Source of the DNA: Dactylonectria macrodidyma
Taxonomy: Eukaryota; Ascomycota; Sordariomycetes; Hypocreales; Nectriaceae
NCBI GenBank assembly: GCA_020744425.1
Contig: JAGMUV010000002.1
Location: forward strand, 2,958,501 to 3,022,500
Reading direction: 5' to 3'
DNA length: 64,000 nucleotides
In this document: in pieces, positions 31,883 to 44,260 of the stretch
Position numbering within the stretch: the stretch's first letter is position 1
Layout of the letters: each line of letters begins with the position of its first letter
Program-made: the position numbers and the translations under genes
Notes under the pieces: model-generated
The model's database searches: none
What the model was told of the DNA's origin: nothing
Seen by the model: the letters and a program-made list of their open reading frames with translations, nothing else

Positions 31883-32659
31883 ATGACCGAACTTAAAAAC
31901 ACCAAGACTGACGATTGGGACGATGTCGAAGCTGTCATCCTGAAGAAGTACGCCGAGGCTGACCGAGACCACCTAATTGCAGCACATGTCATCAGCCCAA
32001 ATGGTGGCTTCATCGCCGAGCTCGAGCAACTCGGGGCTGGCCAGACAACCGTCGACGATGCCACACTTCAGGCTCAACCAACCAAGGAATTCGAGGATCG
32101 GCTGGCAGCACTTGAAGCCGTCTGCGAAAAGCAGGCTAAGCTCATCGGTACCTTGAACAAGAGAGCCCATCTCCAAGCGAAGAATGTGTCAGAAATGAGG
32201 GAAGAGTACCAGGAGTCAGTTGCTTCTCTTATTGGCAAGAGCAACAGGCATGAGGCACGCATTCGGAAGATGGAAGCGGCGCAGGATGAGACTAAAGCAA
32301 ACTTCCAAGAGACGAAGATCGTTGATAGAAAGCGGGCCAAGCAGATCCAGCGTCTCTTCGACTCGATCCAGGAGTCATTGCCTGCGAAGGAATCGCGGCA
32401 AAAGCCATCGAACGCATTGTCTCCATCGTCAAAGCTGCCGCCCAAGAAATCTTCCGCAACGAATTTGCCACAAGCAGAAACCACTGTCAAAGACGCCAAC
32501 CCGAAAGCCCCTCCCCCGCGTCCTCGGGGACTGCTGTCAAAGCTTCCTCAAGTCAAACTGCCCAGAAAGCGACCTGCCACAACGAACACAGAAGAACGCC
32601 CTACGAAGAAGAACAAACCGGCTGCATTAGGAGCGGAAGAAAAAACCTCCGACAACTGA
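31883..32659 (+). CDS. Coiled-coil protein, related in layout to 11869-12783 (hypothetical, damaged)
   Basis: A 258-residue open frame. Upstream in the same frame is an ATG in better context at 31781 (MSDNDSGNPVLDPAG...), separated by a single in-frame TAG at 31862-31864, so the original protein probably began at 31781 and lost 27 plus 7 N-terminal codons; CAG to TAG is one transition. Residues about 65-175 are charged and heptad-like (coiled coil), and the tail is basic Lys/Pro-rich (LPPKKSSATN, PRKRPATTNTEERPTKKNK), resembling a nuclear localisation signal. The frame stops at TGA 32657-32659, but protein-like sequence continues beyond it. No recognised family. Whether any product is made is uncertain. 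Confidence 0.5.
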   Translation: MTELKNTKTDDWDDVEAVILKKYAEADRDHLIAAHVISPNGGFIAELEQLGAGQTTVDDATLQAQPTKEFEDRLAALEAVCEKQAKLIGTLNKRAHLQAKNVSEMREEYQESVASLIGKSNRHEARIRKMEAAQDETKANFQETKIVDRKRAKQIQRLFDSIQESLPAKESRQKPSNALSPSSKLPPKKSSATNLPQAETTVKDANPKAPPPRPRGLLSKLPQVKLPRKRPATTNTEERPTKKNKPAALGAEEKTSDN

Positions 32660-32977
32660 TTCTTTGCTCGATGGAAGACTCACATGGCCAATCCGCTTGC
32701 CAACGAGTGCCGCGACTTTACCCGAGTCCACAGCATCTCTCCCGGTTGTGTCATATCAATGACGACCTCGACCTCTCTGACTTCATCTACGCCGAGACGC
32801 AGAAGCTGTGGAAGAGCATGACTCCAACAGGCTACAAAGGGAACACCAAGGAGCGTGAAAACAACAACGCGACTTTCGAAGGAGGCTAACAAGGCCAACA
32901 GCGCCCGCTACCAGTCGATCGAGACTTGTATCCACTTCGAAAAACTGCGACCGATACGGACGCAAGATTCCCCATGA
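32660..32977 (+). pseudogene. Decayed C-terminal continuation of the coiled-coil gene
   Basis: After the TGA the same frame reads FFARWKTHMANPLANECRDF and TRVHSISPG. The coding signal then moves to another frame (DDLDLSDFIYAETQKLW, TPTGYKGNTKE) and returns to the first frame (RLSKEANKANSARYQSIET) before TGA at 32975-32977. One nonsense change and two compensating frame shifts would explain this. The intact-looking relative at 11869-12783 also stops right after ...DLAFF and is followed in frame by a comparable THQL block, hinting at the same lost domain in both. Confidence 0.4.
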
Positions 32978-35900
32978 CTACAGATTTCGTTGATGGTTTC
33001 GAAAAAAAAATGAGGGCAGAGTGTTTAACAGGGATGTAATGGATATCGATGGATTGTGTAGCGGGAGGGCGGTTCGCATGGGAGTCAACAGTGTATTAAG
33101 GACGGCACGGGGCAAGTGCGATATGGATGCAAATGTTTTTTCTTTGCTATTTTGATTCATCCGTATATGCAAGTCGGTAGAGTTCAATATTTAAACGTCA
33201 ATTTCCTACTCGCGACTATTGTATTCTCATTCATAAAGTTAACCTAAACCGCCAAAACAGATCATCGCCGTAGAGCTCCTACTTATCTACGTTGGCCAGG
33301 CAAATTAGTCATCAAGGTCTATGTATCTCGAGCTTAGCCTTTAGTAACATGTACTCGGTTTTGTCATTGTATTAGGTGCTGCAATGCCTTCGTCGAAAGT
33401 GCCCCATCCTCAACCTGTCACCCCTCGCTTGCAAATGCGCCAGTCGTCGGTCCCCGAACCCGACGATCCGGTCTATGGTGGCATCGAGGCATCCAATAAG
33501 GAATGCGTCGCAGGCGTCTTGGATGCGCTTCCTAACGGGGGTGTTCAGACGCGGCCCACGCTGCGGCTGCCAAGAAGGCAGTTCAGCTTCATCGGTTCGA
33601 TGACGGTAGCCAAATCGAATACCTCGATATTGGTGCGTGTTAGTGTAGGGTGTCTTGTAGGGTTTAGGCTCCGAGGAGCCCAAGACAATTGGCTTTCTAG
33701 GGATGGTAGGCATGTTTATTGGTTTGTAGCTGTCGTTCTTAAGGATAATATCGGAGGCGATACTAGCAAGGCGGTGGGCTGATGGTTGTCGTCAATTGAA
33801 TAGTGTTGACTAGTTCGTTTTCACCTCCGTGCGTTTTCTTTTGTTGCTGCTAGTCTGACTCGCAGGCTGGGTGCTTGTGATGCCAAGAGACGACAAGGAA
33901 GCAAGTCGGTAAGTGAGATGTGGCTGTTGGTTATACTTCCAAGTTTCGGGTTAATTAATTGTAGTTGGCTGTACAATGGGAATTATATCGTGTTCAAGCG
34001 TTCAGTAGCCAACGTGTTGGTTGTGTTTGTGGCTTTGTTATGGGTATCCATCACCACCAGTACGTTACACAAGCAACTCCCTGGCGACATTTGTTGGAGT
34101 GAGGAATCTCGTGTGCTTATCCTTTGTTCTAGCCATCGAGTCCTTAGATACGTCAGTGAACGTCACGTTGCATCCGTCATCTACTGCGAAGGCGAAGGTA
34201 GAATAGCTAAGATATTGAGTCTATTACCCTTCCTACCTATTCCCTGACTGTTTCAAGATCAGTTTGTTACGCAGTAGGCTCATTCGCTTTGACAGCAACC
34301 AGTCTTCACAGGGGCAAGAACGCCTTGTCAGTTAGCGACAGTATGCACCTATCATTTAAGTCAACAAGTGTAGAAGAGCAGTAAAACCTTCTTCAACATA
34401 TCAATTAGCGATGGGCATGATTGGATCTGGTGGTGGCTGCGATCAACCGTCGCGTGTGTTCCTATCCGATCTGACGAGGGGTTTTTGGACCCTTTAGTGT
34501 GGTAGTACTAATAGAGGGCATGCGAAACGACCTCGAAGCCATCACCATGGGAAGTGACACTCAATCAATGGCTGGTACTTCATTTGTCCCGGCGGATGAA
34601 CCGGTGGACTGGCGGATAAGGATAAGCAGGTCAGACAGAACTGATTGGGAAACGGATCAACCGGGCCGGTGTGGAGCATGGCGGAGCCGGACCCGATGAT
34701 GAACGCGGGGGCGGGTCGAGATGACGACGAAGCTGGTGCCGCATTCTGGTGCGACATTGTACCACGATGCAGCGGCAAGTGGAAACAAACACGCCTTTGT
34801 TGTAGTATGTACTAGGAATGAGTTTAAAAAAGAATGAGAGAGGGTGTGAAGCGGGAAGAGTCTAGAAAATGCGTCTTCTCTAATGCAGTCTGTGCCGCTT
34901 GGCACGTCCACGTAGGTGACGCACGACTCCAAACTGAAGGATGGCGTCTCGGCGTCTCGGTGTCTCGGGTTCTGTTGTCAAGATGAACAAGTTCGTAAGG
35001 GACGAGGCAAGTAAACAAACCCTGACCCGTCGGAAACCCCCGTCGGATGGGGCGTGGGTTTGCAACCCTGAAAAGGGTCTTGATGAGAACATCCGTCATG
35101 ATCCCGTCCGCATCCGCGTTTGCGGGGAAGTGGGTGTGGAGAATTGTTGCTTGTTTCTAGGCGCACGGGCTGTGTCACAAAGAGGTTTGAAGAACTTGGT
35201 CATGTGGACAGCGACATCGGATGGAATCGGGAAATGGCTGCAAGGATAATGTTGCTCGAGATGGTTGGCTGGTTGGACCTCTCGATTGGGGGTTGGTGTT
35301 GGTGGGATAGATTGCTTGCGCGTGGGTTGTGCATCATCGGGGGGATGCATCCGGATAAACAGCTTAATGCCAAGGGGGTGGATGAGGCAAGCGACCATCA
35401 TGTACTGTATCTACCGCCGGGATCGCACGAACACGCAGATCAGGTGCAGATAGATACATGAGGGATTGTCAATGAGCTCATCCGTCACAGAGGGGCAAAG
35501 ATGCACAGAGAGAGATATGGAGGCTTCACCTGACGATGCACCGTTTCTCCATCCACCCGTAGGCGACAGCACCTAGCTTTTCCCTTCCCCCTGTCCGGCA
35601 ACACGGATTCTTGTTGATCTCTCGAGTTTCGTTCAAGCTTCTCCTACAGCAAGATGATGCAGCCTCCCCCGCTCCCGAGCTTGCGACCGACGACTTGCTC
35701 TTCCAAGTGCTGATCTAGCTCCCCCACTCACACGCGACAAGACTCCGGGAAGAGAGACACCAGGGGGGGTCAAGGTAAGGAGGGCAGGACACCCACCCTC
35801 AACGAAGGGTGCGGTGAATGAATCAGAGAAGCGGTCAAGTGAACCAAAGGCAGATGGTATTAGAAAAGTGAATAAAAAAAATTGGGCAGATGACTTGTGT

Positions 35901-37496
35901 CGTCTGAAAGTTTCGGGCGCATGAAATCTGAGTGCCACGAGTGCCACCACCATCGACGTCACTCGCCGTCGTTTTTCCACCCAGTAGGTAGCCAGTGAGC
36001 CAGCGGGAAGCTTCAGGCCTTGGACAGTGCACTGGGGCGGGACGGCGGGAGGTCCGGGCGCCTAAATTCCCACCCTGCCAGCCTGGAGCCTGGAAGAGTT
36101 GTGGAGGAGTGTGGGGGAGCGGAGAGGGGACGAAGAAGATCGTTCGGGATGATGGATCTTGGAGGCTGCAAGCTTCCTATTTAGTGAGATGCAGGCTGCC
36201 CTGTTTACATACCTACCTAAGGATAACTTTGCTCTATGGAAAGAGGTGTTACAGTAGGCACTCATGCAACAGAACTGGGCACGTCGGTTCTGGGCTCTGC
36301 ATTGCATCGATCCATCCGGCGGAGTCCGGTCTCCCGGTGGCCGCTGCAACCCTTCCAGCGGTTGTGTTTCTACAGCATCCCTACTTGCCTACCTACTACG
36401 TAGTAGTCCTACCAGTCTCGTGTGGGAGGGGAGGTTAGAAATAGGGATAGGGGGAGAGGGGTTGAAATGTGCACTAATTCTTACTGTTCAGCACGCTGCT
36501 CTCTGCCTGGCTCGGTGGTTTTTGGCTCGGTGCACCTTTGTTTCTCTTAGCGGTCCATCCATCCCATCCCACGGGGCTTGTTGACACGCACGCCGCGATC
36601 CCACACGGTTTGGCGCTCCAATCAGTCAGGACGAAGGGCGGTCTGCGATACTACGCAGCGAGAGCAGGCCCTTCCTTCTGCTGACGCTTTGCTGATGAGG
36701 CCGTGATGCTTCTGTGCTGTGGTGGATGTTGTCCGTAAGTGAGGCGGGGTTATGAGAGATGGCACAAAGGCACAAAGGCACAAAATAATTGCCATGTCTT
36801 CATCACTGCACATTTGGCCATGTCCCTAGGTAGGTACGGATACAAATACCGGCGTCCGGCCATGCGGTAAAACCCCACTCCTCCACCCAAGCTGGGGGGA
36901 TTGTCGATGGATCCAGGCCGCATCGGGACTCTGCAGGCCTTGCAGCCCAAGCATCCGGAGCGACCCTCGAGTGATTAATTCACTGGCTGCCCAAACACGG
37001 ACAAGGGAAAGCAAACCTGGAACCCACTGCGGCTGCACTTCCCAGCTTCTCCCACTTCCTAGACGCAATCCAAGAATCCAAAGCAACCCGGGATCAAAGG
37101 CATCCTTGCTGCCTGAGTCTCCACCAAGAGCGCCCCCTCCACTAGAGCCGTCGCTCCCCCCCCCCCCCCCACACACTTTTTGATCTTGTACCTCTGGGCT
37201 CACCCACACACGCACGACAGGCTGCTGGAAAGCCTGTTGTCCGCAAGCAAAAAATCACATCCACACTCACGCCCACACCCACACACCGGCGCCTTTCGCC
37301 GCCTCTTGCCTCCTTGTCATAACTCGTGGGCCTTATTTCACATTCGCCTCCTCCATCTTCCACCCATCCTTCTTCTGCACTTCACCATATTCTTGCTCAT
37401 CCTCTGATGAGTTTGCTATGAAGAGCACGCACCATCCACCTTGAACGATTTTTTCCACCCCCCACACAATTGAATACCCTTCTCACCCTCCGAAGA
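32978..37496. other. Intergenic DNA; one weak frame at 33372-33713
   Basis: A 113-codon minus-strand frame at 33372-33713 (MPTIPRKPIVLGSSEPKPYK...) has protein-like composition but no recognised domain; a plus-strand frame overlaps it at 33384-33782. The remainder has no supported gene. It holds a 14-bp perfect palindrome at 36393-36406 around TACGTA, a CCTAGGTAGGTACG motif near 36825, a 15-base poly-C run at 37156-37170 and CACAC-rich leader-like sequence before 37497. Confidence 0.45.
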
Positions 37497-38191
37497 ATGG
37501 AGAGCCTCCAGCTTTCCCAAGTCCTCGCCGATCTAAGCAATCTCGGCGCTGCAGTATGTTGTTGCCTCGCCTCGCCATAAACACCCACAAAATACCACAA
37601 ATTATCATTCGCCTCTGCTAGCTCATCATACTGACCCGCTGTCTTTTGCGCCGAATGTAGGAACCCGACGCCGCAGCTGCCATTGTCACTGCCAACAGCC
37701 CCGTCGTCCAGATCACGCGCCCAAGGCTCGACGACTCCACGAACTCCGCCTCCGCCTCACATAATCGTCGCCCCTCGGGCCTTCAGCGGGCCTGGTCTTC
37801 CGACGCCAAGTTCGACAAGTTCGGCCGTCGCATACTCATCAACTCCCCCGGCTCCCGTTCTGGGTCCGCGGCCAACTCCATCCCAGGCACCCCGCGCCGT
37901 GGCGACTCCGACGTGAGCATATCCTGTCACTAAACATCTGGCGTCAAGACGCGGCCACTAACGGTCCGTGTGCAGTTTGAAGATGATGCCGACCGAGCCT
38001 CGACCCTAATAGCCCTCTACGATATCCGTTCCAAGCTCAAGCAGCAGGACAACAGTAGCCTCATCAAGGCTCGCGAAAAGATCAATGCCATAGCTGCCAA
38101 GCAGCAGGCCCAGCAGGCTGCCGAGCGCAACTCGAAGGCTGCCGACCAAATGCGTCGCAACCGCTACTCCTTCCCAAAGCCGGGTCTCTAA
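37497..38191 (+). CDS. Small Ser/Arg-rich protein with helical C-terminus (unknown function)
   Basis: Three exons, 37497-37553, 37661-37912 and 37976-38191, with GT...AG ends (branch CACTAAC in the second intron) and phase 0 throughout, encode 174 residues. The N-terminus MESLQLSQVLADLSNLGAA is amphipathic. The middle is Ser/Arg-rich with probable phosphorylation motifs (RRPSGLQRAWSS, PGTPRRGDSD). The C-terminus is a predicted helix rich in Gln/Ala/Lys (ALYDIRSKLKQQDNSSLIKA) ending NRYSFPKPGL. The regular exon structure and clean frames argue for a real gene. I do not recognise a named family; it resembles small cytosolic hypothetical proteins common in filamentous fungi. Confidence 0.8.
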
Positions 38192-40980
38192 TCTCAGCAT
38201 CCCACTACCACACACCACGATGCGGCGCTGTACATCACACGAATAACGAAGGATCCTCGCATTTTATTAGCGTCGCAGGGAGCTGGAGGAGTCTGGCACT
38301 TTCCTTGTCCATGTCGGCGTTTTTTTTTTTGGGGGGGGGGGGCAGACTAAAACAGTTGCGTCGTTTTTATGTCGGCGATGATTAACCATCGAAACGGACG
38401 GGTATATTGTTTGGGTTTTGGGGCGAATACATGGACGTTGGTGACGTGGGCAGGCGTCTTTTTTTATCACTAGCCTGTGGTCCCTTGCCTCTATTATGAG
38501 GTGGGACGCAATTTGAGTATTGAATATAAAGTAGAGAGCGACAGATTCCCACCGGCAGGCTCGGGAGGCGGTGTCATAAGTGTCGAGCGGGGAGAAGGAG
38601 GCTGAGGCACGATGACGAATGGAGGGATACCCGCCAGCCTCGTATCGTGACAAAGTCACACTCAAACTCCAATGTCTTGATGTACGTAGTAGCTGTACTC
38701 TCGAACTCAATGCTACTTTCGGTACTACTCTACGATTGGCTTTAATATGGTTGCAGTGACAAGTTACATCCAAACGCCACGCTCAATGTGCTTCTCATCC
38801 AATCTAATGTATCGCTGAAGACAGATAATATCCCATGTGTTTATGTACATGGTAGAACCGTGAGCATCTGACGCCGGCCCGACTGCGGCATGTAATACCA
38901 CGATGCTTCGACCGATGATAGTTCATTGGGTATAAATATGACGGAAGGCTGGGGTGGCGGCAAATTGGAACATGGCGTTTGGTTAATCGACGACTTTAGA
39001 TATTGACTTAGTTGCAACGTTGACAAGTCCAGATCTTGTCAAGCCTGTCAATGACAGGACCACTGGATATAAGGCACACCAGCGAATTGGTTGGCTTGAG
39101 GAAGCTTGCCTACTATTAGGGTACGTATCCACGAGACATGATGGTCCACGGATGACAGATTACGAATGACAGATCATTATGGGCTCAAGTCCATGTGTCA
39201 TTCTAGAAGCCTGGACACCTTGAATTCGGGCGGAGCATTTCTGGGGTCATTATGTCAGTGGATTCTAGATGGGGGATTGACTCGTTCGTTGACGACACTG
39301 GGCCGGGAATAATGAGGTGCAAGTGGGCTTCAACTCGGTGACTGGTTGGCTGGGCGAGTCTCATGCCCGTCATTCCCCGGTTCATTCATCTGGGTTTGTG
39401 GTCCACTGGACGCCACAAAGGACAGACAGAATGATTTGAGTTGATTGAGAGCTGTGAAAGTTGCTGGCTGGGTGGCCATGGGAGGCGAAGCTTGGAAAGC
39501 CCGCCGCCTAATGTGTGGGGGGTGGGGAAGACACCTAGAGGTGTGCAAGGTGGGCTAGAAAACGATGACGTTTGCCGAGGCTGAGCAGGATGCCACCAGA
39601 TCACATTGAGCAATTGGCTGCGACGATGATGACTGGATAATTCGAGTTAGGCTTGGTAGGTAAAGTAGCAATAAGCTTGCAGCTGCCTGTACAGCTTGTC
39701 AAGGTACTGCAGTGTGTAAGGTAGGCCCATGGATAAGGTACCCCTGGCTGCTGCGGGATCATGAGAGAGCGATTGAGAGGGCAGAGGCGGGCGGAGAAGG
39801 GATCCATCCCGCTTGTTGGTTCAAACTGTATGCACAGGGCAGTGCGAGATGACAAGTCAGAGTCAGAGTCAGACAGGCTTTCGGGGGATGGACTGCGTTG
39901 TCACATCGCAGTTACCTTTTCAATGCCAGCAACCTACCTCCAAAACAACAGAAAGAGAGACATCCGGATGCGATGGATCCCACGGCTTGATGAATCTCAA
40001 GACATCTCACAAGTCCCACCGAAACCCATGTCGATCAAGATGAATGCCATCGAGAACATAAACAACCCCTTCCAAGTGACGACAAGATGCTGCCGGAAAA
40101 GACTGAGCATCGCCCTCGCCAAGACCACTGATACGTAAAATGCTCCCAAGACCACCCAGCCCACTCAAACCACCCCCCCGGTCGGATCATTCCGCCGCCT
40201 GATTTGCCAGCATCACCACGCACAGCCACGGTGTTGAGAAATCAAGTGATTGGGGAATAAGCATGAAGAGAGAGAAGAGAAAAGGCTAGAACGGGGACCC
40301 TGTTACTTCCGAGCTCGTGCTCGTACGTGCTGGATAAACCGGCATTGTGTTTCGTTCGGCCCATCCTTCGATAAGGTTCCTTTCTGCGCTGCTTCTGCTG
40401 CGCGTGAGTTAGTGAGGTGGTTGCACCGCCTTTTTCTTCCTGGTTTGGGCACGCGGTCGGACCGTCTTGGCTTTGCCTTGGCTCAAGTCACCCGTTTGAT
40501 GCTTTAGTATTAAACCCGTGGGCTGCCTCTTGCTTCTGGGCGGTGGCTGATTTTTTGCTCCTTCATTGCTCCCTCAATTCCCCCAATCCAGATCCATCCA
40601 TTTCCCTTTTCTCTCTCGCACACACACTTTGCGATCTCAAACATCAGATCAACGAATACAAATACAGATATTTTGTCGGGTAATTCATCGCTCCGATACT
40701 ACAGACCAGTACAGAACAGTCTAGCCCACGTCATTTCGACCCAACCCACGCCAGTGCACAGACATCTTGCTACAGCTCCTCAGTGGCGTCGTTGCACCAG
40801 ACCAGTCTTGGCTCATCGCACTCATCACCCCGAGAGCTACTGTACGACTGACAACACCATCGGCGCAAAAAAAAAATCCTTGGCTCAATCTTTCCTCCGT
40901 CATCATCCAAACAGATCGCCCACACGAAATATCATTCAATTGGAAAGCCTTCGCTGCGTCTGCGAACACTCAAACACACA
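38192..40980. other. Intergenic; 3' flank and RCR-gene promoter
   Basis: No supported gene. Notable are an abrupt T11-G12 junction at 38320-38342, TACGTAGTAG at 38683-38692, and an AC/CT-rich leader before 40981. Confidence 0.5.
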
Positions 40981-41577
40981 ATGGCGCCCACCGATAATAT
41001 CGTCGCGCGCGCATACAGGTGCGACTACTATGGTCGTTGCTACAACAGCAACTGGTACAACTGGGGTCGCTGGGTAGTCGCCGCCATCGCCGTCGGAATC
41101 TTCCTCATTGTGCTCTTTTCTTGTGTGTAAGTAATTGCTCCTCCGTGCGCATCTGCTTGCATGCGCTTCCGTCCATGCGACGATTATACATGCTAACACT
41201 ACACGCGCAGACTCGTCTCTCGTCGTCGTCGCCGTCGCGGCGTCCAGCCCATGTACGGCACCGGATGGATGGCGCCAGGAAAGCACGGCAATCACCAGCA
41301 AAATAACCATCAAATGTACGACTACAACTACAACCAGAACCCCCAGGGCGGCGATTTCCAGCAGCAACAAGCGTACGGAGGTTACCCCCCGGCCCCACCT
41401 CCGCCGGCATACGGACAGCAATACCAGCAACCGCAGCATACAGGCACCACCTTCAACACCAACGACGGTTACTACGGACACCATAACAACCAGCAGCCCT
41501 ACGTCCAGCCGCCGGATGGCACGCATCAGCGCGGCGAGGTGTATTCGCCCCCCCAGGGGCCGCCTCCGGGCAAGTAA
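40981..41577 (+). CDS. RCR-type single-pass membrane protein (chitin/Congo-red resistance family)
   Basis: Two exons, 40981-41126 and 41211-41577 (branch GCTAAC before the acceptor), encode 170 residues. A short N-terminal segment with two cysteines (CDYYGRCYNSNWYNWGRW) leads into one transmembrane helix (about 31-51), then a run of arginines (SRRRRRRG), QPMYGTGWM, and a long Gln/Tyr/Pro/Gly-rich cytosolic tail with PPAPPPPAYGQQ. This arrangement matches the RCR family (yeast Rcr1/Rcr2), which affects cell-wall chitin and membrane protein sorting in the endosome/ER system; PPxY-type ubiquitin-ligase docking motifs are typical, and PPPAYG is a near match. A second low-complexity single-pass gene follows 2.7 kb downstream in the same direction. 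Confidence 0.82.
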
Positions 41578-44260
41578 CTGGTAGATGTGCTACGAAGGGA
41601 TTGAAGATAGCGGCGATACGATAGTCGATTTGTTATGGAGGATTGCTACGACGAAGCGTCCCAGCTAAGGACGGGATGCCAAGAGTCGCCACCAGGGATA
41701 AGGGATGGGCGTCATTGAGGATTCTCTCTGACGGATTTTATGATGATGATCACAAATGGTAATGGCACCCGGATCTTCACAAAGGTGCGCAGTTCCAAGA
41801 GGATATCAGGCGCGAATTAATGGGTATTTTTGGGGTGTATATCATTTCCTGAAACCGAGTTTCACTGTTCATAATACCTAGTATTAGTAGTCAAGATGAT
41901 ATCATCGATTCACAAACTCACCCGGCATCTCCACCTCGTGCGGTCAAGGTCAACAAAGCGACACAAAACTAGCGAACCCAACGTCACCCCACCGTCAAGG
42001 ACTCGATGGGAATAAGATTGACAGCCACCGAGCGTCTCAAGTGTCTGCCTCGCCGCTCAACACTTTATGTGTGGCTTGACAGTTTCTCACCGGGCGCTTT
42101 TTGAAACAAATAAATCAGTCATTGTGGGCGCAAAGTGCGAGCCAATGACGTGTTGAGACGGTATGTTGAAATAGTTGCATGATACCTACCTGCCTTATAA
42201 GTACATATAGTAGTCCTGCCTGCTGCTACTTTGTGAAGTCACCAGGTACTTCACGTCATACTTGACAGTCTCATAATGTCAATGCCCTCATTTTGCCCGA
42301 AGCCCGGCCTTGGCTTTGTTGCAAGATCCCTCCGAGGTGAGGGTCCGAACCATGGAAAGAGACGGGAGACCGGGGGAACAAAGGGCTAAAAAAGGGCGAC
42401 TGGCTTGATTTGATTTCTGCCGTGCAGGATAACCCGGCAATCGGGCTGGATGGGCCTGTCATTTCGCAATCCCTCCGCGCGCATACGTAGCCCCTGGGCT
42501 TAGACCTCTCGGTTCGCCCAGGACGAGTAAGTAGCAGCCAAGCGGATGATTTTTTTTTTCGTGGCCGAAAACAGCGTAAGAGGAAAATCCAAACATCTTT
42601 TCCCTTCTCCCACCTTGCGCTCTGAACAAGGAGGTTTAGAAAGTCTCATCACAATTTCCCCAGGACGTGCGATGTGCAGTGAGGCGCAGATCGTGATGCC
42701 CCCCGGGACAAGGTGCGTTTCCGTTCGTCTCGGGCCAAAAATCCGCATGGGTCACCAGAGGGACATTCTCAAACGCAGAAGATGCGACCGAACCCCCCCC
42801 CCCTCTTATGTGCGAGTTCGTCGGGTCTGATCTATTCTCGGCAGACGGATGCCGCGCTCTAGATGTCTTAAGAGATTGGCTGCGAACCAATAGCAATTTA
42901 TTTCCCAGCGATCTTTTTGGGGTTTCTGGTGATCCTGCACATCTTTGGTCCTTCATTACTTCGTAGTAAGAGTATCTCTGCTCAATTTGAACCCCCTCCC
43001 TTGTGACATTAGCGTCACGTCACCAAGCCCGGCGTTGACGTCGCGCTCTTCTGTGTTTGGTGGCACTTGTTTATTAAGACTCGTCAAATAAGGGTCTCCT
43101 TGGACGGGCTTTCTTTCTTTTGGGAGGGTGGGAGATGCAATGTCACGGCTTCCTTATCCTAGCACATCCCGGCATGTAGCTCATTTTCTTTGCTTAAGCC
43201 CCCAGTCACACCTCACACTCAACCCGAGTCCCCAAGTAATTACCTCATGCGCCCTGTTACTAGAATATTCGAATACCCAGATGCCTAGACCACCTATCTC
43301 AGACAGACCAGCAATGTACGATGGTCGCCTGTTGGGCCATAAAGTGTAATTCCCAGCCTCATCTAACACTGCCCAGTCTGTTGCAGCACCGCAGCCCCAG
43401 TCTTCAAGTCTCGCTGTTTCAGCACTGCCAATAGGGGCTAGTCGCTGGGGCGGCCAGTCCTGAAGCGACCTTAGCTGGCTTGGCTCCAGGCCGATCCAGC
43501 GGCCCCATAAGCCCCCCAAGCCCCTCGACGCCCCCTGGCCTAGGTACCTCTCAAGCGCTATTGGTGGGGGCTTAACGCTCGTGCGATTCCGCCGTTCGCT
43601 CTCCCCTTGCAGCAGCGTCCTCTATCAAATACCACTGGTCCTTCACTCACCAACTCTTCTTCTGCCTCGCACCAACCCAAGCCATCCGAACGAGGCCAAG
43701 TTGCACGCTGTCACCATACGGCCATCGCCCTCAGGGCATTTTCTCTCATTCCTCTTCGATCATTACTACTGCGAACGTCGCATCTCAATACCTTCATTTT
43801 TCTTTTTGTTGGACTTGCCTCTCGAATCCGCCAGCGCCCATCGCTTCAGAACGTTTCACCACGTCTTGCAATCACTTCTCTCACTGGCTCTTCTCACAAT
43901 CGCCTTCACATTCATTCCACCGTCCTAACGACACTCCGAACGAGTACGACATACCAAGGACCACACTGACATTTTCATCTCGGCATACAACCAAAGAACG
44001 CATTTCTCCAACCTCCAACTACCGGCAACTGCGAGAGATTAATTACCGCCTGTGCACATCGATCGATATACCACACGTCCGAATATGCAAACTTAAGATC
44101 CCAGGCCACACCTGAAACCAAACCGTCATCGGACAGAACAATTTTCGTCACTGAATATCACCTCGAACCTCGCAGCCGTCTAAGCCTAACGTTGCCCATC
44201 GCCTCTTTGCTATTGAGCACCTCCACTATTAGATAGAGTTGGAGGACCAGCGGCGACAAG
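41578..44260. other. Intergenic with long leader of the next gene
   Basis: No supported gene. An 11-base poly-C run lies at 42793-42803. CT-rich sequence from about 43580 to 44250 looks like promoter and leader of the Cys-rich membrane protein gene. Confidence 0.5.

Noticed and set aside
33372..33782. Overlapping sense and antisense frames of 113 and 132 codons
   Set aside because: Protein-like in parts, but neither has a recognised domain, and the two are mutually exclusive; kept only as a remark on the intergenic region.
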